DNA of 7,757 nt from CAZILN01 sp964540005. Lineage in GTDB: Bacteria; Bacteroidota; Bacteroidia; Bacteroidales; SM23-62. The stretch's first letter is position 1; each line of letters opens with the position of its first letter. A model generated the notes under the pieces. That model had not been told where the DNA came from, made no database searches, and saw only the letters and a program-made list of their open reading frames with translations. Both the position numbers and the translations under genes were made by a program. Positions 1 to 6,701 of the stretch are shown in pieces. The stretch spans positions 1 through 7,757 of the forward strand of contig CAZILN010000023.1 of assembly GCA_964540005.1 (NCBI GenBank), read 5' to 3'.

Positions 1-183
1 TTATCTTCCTGGATAAAAACAGCTAACAAATCTACTACACGATTCGAAGAATTATATGTTTGCGACATTGATATCAGAGATTTCAGAAATACACTTACAT
101 TAAGATTTAAAACAGACGAAAATCATAAGAAACTGTTTCTAAATAGAATGATACTAATTAAAACAGTTGAGATAGCGATATAA
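1..183 (+). CDS. C-terminal fragment of an unidentified, probably secreted protein
   Basis: An open frame runs from base 1 and ends at a TAA at 181-183, giving 60 residues; the start lies outside the window. The fragment alternates hydrophobic and polar residues in beta-strand fashion (LYVCDIDIRDF, NTLTLRF, LFLNRMILIKTVEIAI). This resembles the last strands of beta-sandwich carbohydrate-binding or galactose-binding-like modules, where a 'G/R-NTLTLRF' strand is followed by a final 'L..I.LI' strand. That similarity is by eye only. There is no T9SS sorting tail. I count 51 G/C in the first 180 bases (28%), clearly lower than the downstream genes. It could be chance open frame, but the length to the left edge and the strand-like pattern favour a real gene end. 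Function not assigned. Confidence 0.5.
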   Translation, partial: LSSWIKTANKSTTRFEELYVCDIDIRDFRNTLTLRFKTDENHKKLFLNRMILIKTVEIAI

Positions 184-193
184 CCGAAGACGC

Positions 194-229
194 ACCAAAA
201 TAACCTGCCATTTTGGTCAGAGGCCAAAA
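194..229. terminator. Overlapping inverted repeats after the first gene, possible weak terminator
   Basis: Bases 194-201 (ACCAAAAT) are an exact inverted repeat of 210-217 (ATTTTGGT), with an 8-base loop. The second arm can instead pair with 224-229 (TTTTGG with CCAAAA) around a 7-base loop. The two hairpins therefore exclude each other. They lie 11 bases after the stop codon of the upstream fragment, the usual place for a terminator. No T-run follows either stem and the stems are AT-rich, so efficient intrinsic termination is doubtful. Confidence 0.3.
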
Positions 230-267
230 ACTGCAAACTTCGCATACCGCCGACCGTCAGCGGCAAT

Positions 268-311
268 CCAGAAATGCTCCAGAAATGCTCCAGAAATGCT
301 CTAGAAATGCT
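268..311. repeat. Four tandem copies of an 11-bp unit (CCAGAAATGCT)
   Basis: Copies occupy 268-278, 279-289, 290-300 and 301-311. The first three are identical and the fourth has one change (C to T at its second base). A decayed fifth start (CTATAAA) follows. The 11-bp period is close to one turn of B-DNA. The array lies in the non-coding stretch about 140 bases upstream of the CotH-family gene. It may be a slippage-prone microsatellite or a phased protein-binding array; the sequence does not decide between them. Confidence 0.9.
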
Positions 312-342
312 CTATAAAAGTAATCCGGACTAATAATTACAG

Positions 343-350
343 TACTTTTG
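343..350 (+). promoter_or_regulatory. Candidate Bacteroidota -7 element upstream of the CotH-family gene
   Basis: TACTTTTG matches the Bacteroidota consensus TAnnTTTG at every fixed position and points toward the gene that starts at 454, about 100 bases downstream. No convincing -33 TTTG lies 19-21 bases upstream. A second, poorer match (TATGTTTA at 440-447, with TTTG at 413-416) sits almost on the start codon. An 8-base consensus with two free positions is weak evidence alone. Confidence 0.3.
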
Positions 351-453
351 GCATAACCGAGATAGAGGGAGGAGTCAATTCGGGAAAATTAATTTACTGT
401 CAAAGGCAGGAATTTGCAAACAAACCAGTGAAGATTATCTATGTTTAGTCATT

Positions 454-2652
454 ATGAAGCAGATACAATTCATACTCCTTCTCCTGATTTCAGTCGAGCT
501 CCTGGGGAGCAACATCGATCACTGGGAATCGGTACTGACCAGTGGGAGTTATTGCTTTTACCTGGTCCCGGTTTCAGATGTGGATCCTGCCTGGAATGAT
601 CCGGGATTTGATGATGCTGCCTGGAATTTCGGCCCCGGCGGGGTAGGGTATGGAGATGATGATGACGGTACTATTATCGATGCATCTATGTCTGTATACT
701 GCAGGTACCATTTTAATGTGGCCGATACACAGTTGATCGCAGCCTTAATTCTGGATGTGGATTTTGACGATGGTTTTGTCGCCTACCTGAATGGCACCGA
801 ACTGGCAAGGTATAATATGGGAATGGAAGGTTCTGCCACTGGCTGGGACCAGGCTGCAGACGGACTGCATGAAGCCGGACTTTACCGGAATATTGAAGCT
901 GTCAGGTACAACCTGGAGGATCATGTCAGGCAGTTATTGTTGCCCGCAGAGAATGTACTCTGCATTGAAGTGCACAATGATAATATTGGATCATCGGATC
1001 TTTCATCAAATGTATTTTTACACGCAGGTATTGTTACTGATGGACATTATTTCGACGATCCGCCGGACTGGTTCGTTCCGCCCTTTACAGTCGATACTTC
1101 CCTGCTGCCCCTGATGATCATTGATACGGAGGGAAAGGAAATCCCGGATGAACCCAGGATCACAGCCCGTATGGGATTGATCCGTAATGAACTTGGTCTG
1201 TATAATTCAGCTTCAGATCCATTCAATGTTTACAATGGACAGATTTCCATAGAACTCAGGGGGGAATCTTCTCTCTGGGCGTATCCGAAAACATCCTACA
1301 GCATTGAAACACAGACTGACAATGGTGATAATAATAATGTTTCCCTGCTGGGCCTGCCGGAAGAAAATGACTTTGTGCTTTATGCTCCCTATGGTGATAA
1401 AAGCCTCATCAGGAATGTGATTATATACCGGTTATATGAAAAATTCGGTCATTATGCTCCACGGACCAGGTTTTTTGAACTGATAGTAAATGATGAATAC
1501 AAAGGATTGTATGTACTTGTGGAAAAGATCAAACAGGATAAAAACAGGGTAAATATAGCGAAGCTCACACCTGAGGATACCAGCGATACAGATATTTCCG
1601 GAGGGTATCTTCTAAGGGTGGATAAAACTACTAATATGGAACCACCTTACTACTGGGAATCAAGCATCCAGCCACCTGTACCCGGCTATGGCCCTGTGAT
1701 TTACCAGTATTTCGATCCTGAATATGATGAACTCACCATAGATCAGCAGGAATACATCAGGGAACACCTTCAGAAATTTGAGCAGGCCCTGGTATCTTCA
1801 GATTTTAAAAACCCGGATAAGGGATACCGGCATTATCTTGACATGAGTTCCTTTACAGACCTGATGATCCTGAATGAATTTACTAAAGACGTGGATGCTT
1901 TCAGGTTAAGCCACTATTTCTACAAAGAGAATGTCTCCGCAGGGGGAAAGCTGGTTAGCGGACCTCCCTGGGACTATAACCTCACTTTTGGAAACAGTGA
2001 TTTTACACCTGATATCCATCTGCCTGAAAACTGGGTCTATACTTATCCTATGACTATCTATTGGTGGTTCAGGGTCATGGAGGATCCCTGGTTCAGGAAC
2101 CAGTTATATTGCCGCTGGGATGAGCTCTATGCATCAGTACTGAACCCTGACACTTTAACTGAAATGATTGACAGCACTATCGAGTACCTTGGAGATGCCA
2201 TAACAAGAAATTTCCAGCGATGGCCCATTTTCAACATATACGTCTGGCCCAACAGTTATGTGTCTCAGAGCTATGAAGCCGAAGTGCTGTTTCTTAAAAC
2301 CTGGATCCTTGACCGGTTGCTTTGGATAGATGAACAATGGAGCGATCAATGTATCCCGCTTTCACCGGGAACAGAACTGGCGGATCCGAAGCAGGGTGCA
2401 TTGAAGATCTATCCAAATCCTTCGGATCTGTCATACACTTTTGTTACACTGGATGCTCTTCCTGTTCGCGAACTATTAATGCGCTTATTTGATATAAACG
2501 GAAGACTAATTCATCAAAGCCGTTTAGAAATACAGGGAAACGAAATGACTTACCAGCTACCTGACTTTTCCTACCTGCCGAGTGGGATGTATACCCTGGA
2601 ATTATCGGATGGACTCATTTACCGGAGCCGGGGTATACTGTTCAAGCAATAA
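454..2652 (+). CDS. Secreted CotH kinase family protein with T9SS sorting domain
   Basis: A 732-residue protein. Residues 1-19 form a signal peptide (MKQ, then a hydrophobic run from about 5 to 17). Residues about 30-195 look like a beta-sandwich, galactose-binding-like domain rich in Asp/Gly (DPAWNDPGFDDAAW, GVGYGDDDDG, FDDGFVAYLNG). Residues about 213-520 match the CotH kinase domain: IELRGESSLWAYPKTSY (265-282), ENDFVLYAPYGDKSLIRN (304-321), GLYVLVEKIKQDKNR (351-365), GGYLLRVDK (383-391), then D481 and WDYN (506-509), which supply the usual acidic metal or catalytic residues. An unassigned, largely helical region runs to about 630. Residues about 645-732 are a T9SS type A tail (KIYPNPS at 651-657, FDINGRLI, LPSGMYTLEL). 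CotH proteins are atypical kinases; Bacillus CotH phosphorylates spore-coat proteins. An extracellular or surface kinase is therefore possible, but the target is unknown. The second acidic position of the usual WDxD is Asn here. No SD precedes the ATG. It is convergent with the reverse-strand operon. Confidence 0.95.
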   Translation: MKQIQFILLLLISVELLGSNIDHWESVLTSGSYCFYLVPVSDVDPAWNDPGFDDAAWNFGPGGVGYGDDDDGTIIDASMSVYCRYHFNVADTQLIAALILDVDFDDGFVAYLNGTELARYNMGMEGSATGWDQAADGLHEAGLYRNIEAVRYNLEDHVRQLLLPAENVLCIEVHNDNIGSSDLSSNVFLHAGIVTDGHYFDDPPDWFVPPFTVDTSLLPLMIIDTEGKEIPDEPRITARMGLIRNELGLYNSASDPFNVYNGQISIELRGESSLWAYPKTSYSIETQTDNGDNNNVSLLGLPEENDFVLYAPYGDKSLIRNVIIYRLYEKFGHYAPRTRFFELIVNDEYKGLYVLVEKIKQDKNRVNIAKLTPEDTSDTDISGGYLLRVDKTTNMEPPYYWESSIQPPVPGYGPVIYQYFDPEYDELTIDQQEYIREHLQKFEQALVSSDFKNPDKGYRHYLDMSSFTDLMILNEFTKDVDAFRLSHYFYKENVSAGGKLVSGPPWDYNLTFGNSDFTPDIHLPENWVYTYPMTIYWWFRVMEDPWFRNQLYCRWDELYASVLNPDTLTEMIDSTIEYLGDAITRNFQRWPIFNIYVWPNSYVSQSYEAEVLFLKTWILDRLLWIDEQWSDQCIPLSPGTELADPKQGALKIYPNPSDLSYTFVTLDALPVRELLMRLFDINGRLIHQSRLEIQGNEMTYQLPDFSYLPSGMYTLELSDGLIYRSRGILFKQ

Positions 2653-2653
2653 T

Positions 2654-2668
2654 CTGCGATTAATGCAG
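2654..2668. terminator. Small inverted repeat between convergent genes, weak bidirectional terminator candidate
   Basis: CTGC (2654-2657) pairs with GCAG (2665-2668), with one extra G-T pair inside, within the 32-base gap between the CotH-family stop and the M19 stop. Position and symmetry suit a shared terminator for convergent transcripts. The stem is only 4-5 pairs and no T-run follows on either strand, so support is weak. Confidence 0.2.
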
Positions 2669-2684
2669 TGAACAATATTCCTCC

Positions 2685-3782
2685 CTATTCAAAGTAATTC
2701 TGAAGGTAGCGTACAAAGTTCAGGTGCATTATATTTCGGATATCTTCTGCCGTAAACCCTCTCATTTTCAGAATTTCTGGCAGTTTCTGAAGGTCTGCTA
2801 TGGTGTCCAGGTCATATGGGCACTGTTCGGTGCCGAATGCGCCGTCCAGGTCGCTTCCAACACCGGCATGAAGCGAATTCCCGGATAACTGGCAGATATG
2901 ATCGATGTTGTCAGCCATTATTTCGAGTGTCACATTTCTTGATTTTGGATCGGATTTTCCCCGTTCCCAGTCAGGCACCATCATCCATGCATCCAATGCT
3001 ACGCCAATGACCGCCTTCCGGTTGATCAATTCCAGCATCATCTCATCGCTGAATTGCCGGTTATGATCAACAAATTTGCGGCAGTTGTTATGACTTGCCC
3101 AGATATAACCATTATAACAATCCAGTGCATGCCAGAAGGCATCATCATTCAGGTGGGTGACATCCAGGATCATCGTAAGATCTTCCATTCTTTTGAGTAA
3201 TTCTACTCCTTTTTTATTCAGCCGTCCTTGCGAATCGGTTCCGTTGGCATAAATACCCGGACCGTAGTGGGCGGGACCAACAGCCCTGAGTCCGTATTCA
3301 TAAGCCTGTTCAAGATGATTCATTGAGATGATGGAATCGGCTCCCTCGAGGCTCAATAAAAAGCAAATTGGAGTTTTCTCATCGGAATCCTCCCAAAGAG
3401 ACAGACTTTCTGCCAGGGAATCCCTGTTCATAATTTGTTTCATTTCGCCGGCCTCTTCCATGGTCCGGTACCATTGCAATTGGCCCTGTGTCTGCGCCCA
3501 GGCCTGCTCCTGCGAGTACCAGCCGGGAATTGGACTGCCGGGTTTTACCACCCTGGCAATCTGAGTGGCCACTACCAATCCTATCCTGCCTTCTCTCAAT
3601 GCGGGGAATGATACAGTGTTTCGTCCCCTGTCGGGTTTATCAGTCATCCCTTTTTCGCTTTCGCGTATCTGTCCTACGGTCCAACGCTGATCGCGGTTCC
3701 ATTCCATGGCATTCATGGATAGATCAAGATGGCAATCAAAGCACAGCATTTTTCTCTCTCTTACAGTACTCATTTCTTTCAT
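2685..3782 (-). CDS. M19 family metallopeptidase (membrane/renal dipeptidase-like)
   Basis: Last gene of the operon, 365 residues from the chosen start. M19 enzymes are binuclear-zinc TIM-barrel dipeptidases that tolerate D-residues at the C-terminal position. Numbering here is from the longest frame (start 3824); subtract 14 for the chosen start. Zinc motif DCHLD (30-34, H32 and D34), bridging E160 in LSLEG, H186, H224 in DVTHLND, H245 in ASHNNC, R256, and D325 in GSDLDG. The 21-residue spacing between H224 and H245 and the 11 to R256 equal those of mammalian renal dipeptidase, so the site looks intact. No signal peptide or anchor is present, so it is probably cytoplasmic despite the family name. 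Start: 3824 would overlap the preceding gene by 34 bases; 3782 leaves an 8-base gap; 3773 and 3749 are also possible, and 3749 puts Met four residues before the zinc motif. No clear SD decides. Likely substrate: a dipeptide or N-acyl amino acid linked to the operon's pathway (inferred). Confidence 0.93.
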   Translation of the reverse strand: MKEMSTVRERKMLCFDCHLDLSMNAMEWNRDQRWTVGQIRESEKGMTDKPDRGRNTVSFPALREGRIGLVVATQIARVVKPGSPIPGWYSQEQAWAQTQGQLQWYRTMEEAGEMKQIMNRDSLAESLSLWEDSDEKTPICFLLSLEGADSIISMNHLEQAYEYGLRAVGPAHYGPGIYANGTDSQGRLNKKGVELLKRMEDLTMILDVTHLNDDAFWHALDCYNGYIWASHNNCRKFVDHNRQFSDEMMLELINRKAVIGVALDAWMMVPDWERGKSDPKSRNVTLEIMADNIDHICQLSGNSLHAGVGSDLDGAFGTEQCPYDLDTIADLQKLPEILKMRGFTAEDIRNIMHLNFVRYLQNYFE

Positions 3783-3790
3783 TATGACTT

Positions 3791-4879
3791 CTAGTAAGTT
3801 CTTTTTCTGGCAACAACCATCCATGTGTCAACAACCTTCTGATTTTGAACCACATAAACCTTTTCATGCAGCGCCATGGTTGGGCACACATGTACAGGAA
3901 GGGCATACACCAGATCTCCGATTGACATACCCGGTGCATCTTCAGTAGAAACAACAAGATGTTCTTCACTGTGATTTAATACGCTGGTGATTTCGAGTTC
4001 TAAGAAATCCAGGCGTGGATGTGCCATTTCTGAAGCAATGGATTTGTGTCCCAGATCGAAACATATATTCTGCATTGGCTTGCTGATTACCCTACCTGCA
4101 ACAACTGCGGCATGCAGAAAATCCAGATCAGGCAGGGTCTTTGCATGACCGGCATCCCAGAATATGGTTGTCCCCGGACATAGGGTCCTGGATTCATACC
4201 GGGCATGAATCGGGAAAGTGGGTGTTCCTCCACAGGCAATTTCTTCAATTATTACACCTTTCCCTTCTAATTCATTTACAAGAATATTCACCGCTTCGAA
4301 ATCTCTGTCGCTATGTGCTTTCCGCTCACCAAAATCGGGTTCGAGGATATGCCCGTCATAAACGTGCAATCCGCGAAACTTCAGCCATTGATTTTTCAGG
4401 ATAAGATCTATGAGCTCGCCGGCTTTCCCGGGTTCAATTCCTGTCCGGTGCATACCATTGTCCAGATCCACAAATACACTAACGATCTGCCTGTCAGCAT
4501 TGGCCTGATCACACAATTGGCGGCAGGCTTTCTGAGAATCAAGTGACACTGACAGCTTTACATCCGGGTATCGTTCCATGATCCCCAGGAAATGCTTTAT
4601 ATCCGGACCAAGAAGCGGATATGCCAGAAGGATATCCACACCTCCGTTCCCGGCTACCATTTCCACTTCAGTGAGTGTGGCACATTTAAATTTCTTAATG
4701 CCATGTCTAAGCTGGAGCCTGATTATCTCCGCGATCTTATGCGTTTTTACATGTGGGCGCAGCCGGTCAGCACTTCCGGCTATAGCAATCATCCGGCGAA
4801 TGTTTTCTTCAATACGATCAGGATAAACCAGTACAGCCGGTGTGAAAATCGAGTCTGCATTGTTGGGTTTATACCACAT
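3791..4879 (-). CDS. D-threonine aldolase / D-serine dehydratase-like PLP enzyme
   Basis: A 362-residue fold-type III PLP enzyme: alanine-racemase-type barrel followed by the C-terminal DSD/D-TA domain. Known members act on D-beta-hydroxy amino acids such as D-threonine, D-serine or D-threo-3-hydroxyaspartate, by aldol cleavage or dehydration. The PLP lysine is K45 in RPHVKTHK; other family blocks are VDLDNGMHRTGI (137-148), GLHVYDGH (170-177), ACGGTPTFP (215-223) and PGTTIFWDAG (235-244). The C-terminal metal motif is H330-V-C332. Eukaryotic D-serine dehydratases use His-x-Cys, whereas well-studied bacterial D-threonine aldolases use His-x-Asp, so dehydration is favoured. Start: an upstream in-frame ATG at 4927 would add 16 residues and overlap the RidA-family gene by 35 bases. 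ATG at 4879 follows a strong GGAGGA six bases upstream, lies 13 bases after the RidA stop, and gives the expected N-terminus (IFTPAVLVYPDRIEEN). I therefore chose 4879. Confidence 0.93.
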   Translation of the reverse strand: MWYKPNNADSIFTPAVLVYPDRIEENIRRMIAIAGSADRLRPHVKTHKIAEIIRLQLRHGIKKFKCATLTEVEMVAGNGGVDILLAYPLLGPDIKHFLGIMERYPDVKLSVSLDSQKACRQLCDQANADRQIVSVFVDLDNGMHRTGIEPGKAGELIDLILKNQWLKFRGLHVYDGHILEPDFGERKAHSDRDFEAVNILVNELEGKGVIIEEIACGGTPTFPIHARYESRTLCPGTTIFWDAGHAKTLPDLDFLHAAVVAGRVISKPMQNICFDLGHKSIASEMAHPRLDFLELEITSVLNHSEEHLVVSTEDAPGMSIGDLVYALPVHVCPTMALHEKVYVVQNQKVVDTWMVVARKRTY

Positions 4880-4884
4880 TTCTG

Positions 4885-4890
4885 TCCTCC
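4885..4890 (-). promoter_or_regulatory. Strong ribosome binding site deciding the start of the PLP enzyme
   Basis: On the reverse strand the sequence reads GGAGGA-CAGAA-ATG, placed between the RidA-family stop and the ATG at 4879. It is the only textbook SD found in front of a gene in this window. It supports the shorter start over the overlapping ATG at 4927. Confidence 0.85.
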
Positions 4891-4892
4891 GA

Positions 4893-5363
4893 TTAATCTT
4901 CGGTGTATAATTCGAAGACACACTCAACCTCCACTGCTATATTTCCGGGAAGTGACATTCCGACTGCACTTCGAACCCCCTTACCATTTTCTTCCCCAAA
5001 GATATCTACCATTAACTGGCTAAAACCATTGATGGTCTGCGGGTGTTGCTCAAACTCCGGGTAACAGTTTACCATTCCGAGGGTTTTTATCAGTCGCTTT
5101 ATTTTTCCCAGATCCCCGATCTGAGCTTTTATTGTTGAAAGCATGGTCAAGGCCACCTGCCTTGCAGCCAGCTGTCCTTCTTCGAGTGTCAGGTCTTTTC
5201 CCACTTTCCCCTTAATAAGTTCTTTATCACTCTGAACAGGCCCCTGTCCGGATACATACAAATAGCTTCCGCTTATAAGCACAGGATGGTATATACCTCC
5301 TGAAGGCGGTGCAGGGGGCAGCTCTAAACCGAGCGATTTGATTTTATCTTCAACAGCATTCAT
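4893..5363 (-). CDS. RidA (YjgF/YER057c/UK114) family enamine/imine deaminase
   Basis: A 156-residue protein of the longer RidA-like subfamily, which has an extra N-terminal segment (DKIKSLGLELPPAPPSGG, 6-23) ahead of the core found in E. coli RidA (about 128 residues). Core features are LYVSGQGP (35-42), the helix LAARQVALTMLSTIKAQIG (65-83) and the signature GVRSAVGMSLPGNIAVEVEC (129-148). R131 matches the catalytic Arg105 of E. coli RidA, and E145 corresponds to the nearby conserved Glu. RidA proteins hydrolyse reactive 2-aminoacrylate-type enamines/imines released by PLP dehydratases, giving keto acid and ammonia. The gene lies 18 bases after the permease stop and 13 before the PLP gene, so a partnership with that enzyme is likely. 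The ATG at 5363 has an AT-only leader with no SD. It is a cytosolic protein, presumably trimeric as in the family. Confidence 0.95.
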   Translation of the reverse strand: MNAVEDKIKSLGLELPPAPPSGGIYHPVLISGSYLYVSGQGPVQSDKELIKGKVGKDLTLEEGQLAARQVALTMLSTIKAQIGDLGKIKRLIKTLGMVNCYPEFEQHPQTINGFSQLMVDIFGEENGKGVRSAVGMSLPGNIAVEVECVFELYTED

Positions 5364-5381
5364 TTTTTAATAATATTAGTT

Positions 5382-6701
5382 TTAAACAAATATATCCAGT
5401 ATGAACACACCTGCCAGACCAACCACCGAAATGGTTGATTCCATAATAGTCCAGGTAGAAAATGTTTCTTTGACTGAAAGATTAAAATATTCCTTAAACA
5501 TCCAGAATCCACCATCATTTACATGAGAAAGCATTAAGCTTCCGGAGCCTATAGCCAGTACCATGAGCTCCCTTGAAACTGAAGGGTCGGAAACAAGTGG
5601 GAGTACTATCCCTGCAGCAGTCATGCCGGCCACCGTCGCAGAGCCGACCGCTATACGGATAACTGCAGCAATGAGCCATGCAAGGAACAGGGGTGATGCG
5701 CCGGATTGATGCAGTAAGTCACCCAGGTATTCGCTGATACCACTGGCCACTAAAATCTCTTTCAAGGCTCCGGCTCCTGCCAGGATAAGTAGAATCATGG
5801 CTATGCTTGAAATGGCATGGGACAGATCCTTCATTACTTCCGGGATTTTTTTACCATTCCGCAGGGCAAGCATAAAAATGGCAAACAAAACCGAAAGAAG
5901 CATGGCCAGAACAGGGTTGCCCAGGCCTTTAATAAGGGAATAGAAAGGAGATGCCTGGTCGATAAAATGGGAGGCTATTGCGGAGAAGCCAATAAGAACC
6001 ACCGGCATCAGCGCCGACAAAATGCTGATAAAAGTCGAAGGAAGTTCATCATCAGCAAGGGGAGCCTGTCCAGTAAAATCTTCCATGGGAGTGGCTTGTA
6101 TCTTTTTAAAACGGGGAGAAAGGATGGGGCCGGCGACAATGATTGCCGGGACAGCAACCAGAATTCCATAAAGCATTGTTCTTCCCAGGTCGGCTGCGAA
6201 CATATCGGCAATAGCAGTTGGCGCTGGGTGGGGTGGAAGAAAACCATGAGTTACTGATAAGGATGCCAGCATAGGGAGCCCTACAAATAAGAGGGGCAAC
6301 CTGGTTGATGCTGCAACGGTAAATACAATGGGGATTAGGACAACAAAGCCAACAGCATAGAACATGGGAATACCTACAATAAAACCTGTGAGCATCAGGG
6401 CCCAATGGACCTTTTTAAGGCCAAAAGCCGAAATCATGGTCCGGGTAATCCGCTGGGCGGCTCCACTATCTGCGACAATTCTTCCCAGCATAGAACCAAA
6501 TCCAAGAATTAATACCAGCAGGCTTAAGGTATCTCCAATGCCTTTCTTCAATGCATTGATGGTTTCTTCCAGGGGCAGGCCCATACTCAGACCTACGAAA
6601 AGACATACAATGACAAATGAAATAAAAGCGTTAATCTTTGCAATTGTGATCAGCAGCAGAAGCAGGATTACACCACAAAGAACAATTATTAAGGGTGCCA
6701 T
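5382..6701 (-). CDS. GntP family permease (gluconate:H+ symporter / D-serine-type transporter)
   Basis: First gene of the operon, 439 residues, normal for the GntP family (about 440-450). The protein is strongly hydrophobic, with about 12 membrane spans; the most polar loop lies at about 195-222. Family signatures are all present: HGFLPPHPAPTAIA (152-165), GSATVAGMTAAGI (353-365) and SHVNDGGFWMFKEY (392-405). GntP members are inner-membrane proton symporters for gluconate and related sugar acids; DsdX of E. coli carries D-serine. The residues seen do not identify the substrate. Because a D-amino-acid-type PLP enzyme and RidA follow directly, a D-hydroxy amino acid is a reasonable candidate, although a hydroxy acid cannot be excluded. 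The ATG at 6701 gives a standard N-terminus (MAPLIIVLCGVILLLLLI) and has no SD. Transcription probably starts in 6702-6928. Confidence 0.96.
   Translation of the reverse strand: MAPLIIVLCGVILLLLLITIAKINAFISFVIVCLFVGLSMGLPLEETINALKKGIGDTLSLLVLILGFGSMLGRIVADSGAAQRITRTMISAFGLKKVHWALMLTGFIVGIPMFYAVGFVVLIPIVFTVAASTRLPLLFVGLPMLASLSVTHGFLPPHPAPTAIADMFAADLGRTMLYGILVAVPAIIVAGPILSPRFKKIQATPMEDFTGQAPLADDELPSTFISILSALMPVVLIGFSAIASHFIDQASPFYSLIKGLGNPVLAMLLSVLFAIFMLALRNGKKIPEVMKDLSHAISSIAMILLILAGAGALKEILVASGISEYLGDLLHQSGASPLFLAWLIAAVIRIAVGSATVAGMTAAGIVLPLVSDPSVSRELMVLAIGSGSLMLSHVNDGGFWMFKEYFNLSVKETFSTWTIMESTISVVGLAGVFILDIFV

Noticed and set aside
249..264. GCCG/CGGC hairpin in the spacer before the tandem repeats
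   Set aside because: The stem is only four pairs around an eight-base loop with no T-run, which is within chance expectation.
268..311. Short CRISPR-like repeat array
   Set aside because: The 11-bp units are directly adjacent with no spacers, and no cas gene is present. It is a simple tandem repeat.
3736..3969. Possible frameshift or gene fusion where the PLP and M19 frames overlap
   Set aside because: Both proteins have complete C- and N-terminal motifs. With starts at internal ATGs the genes simply abut with an 8-base gap.
4592..5023. 143-codon forward frame across the junction of the PLP and RidA-family genes
   Set aside because: It spans two well-supported reverse genes and their intergenic gap, and its translation resembles no family. 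Shadow frame.
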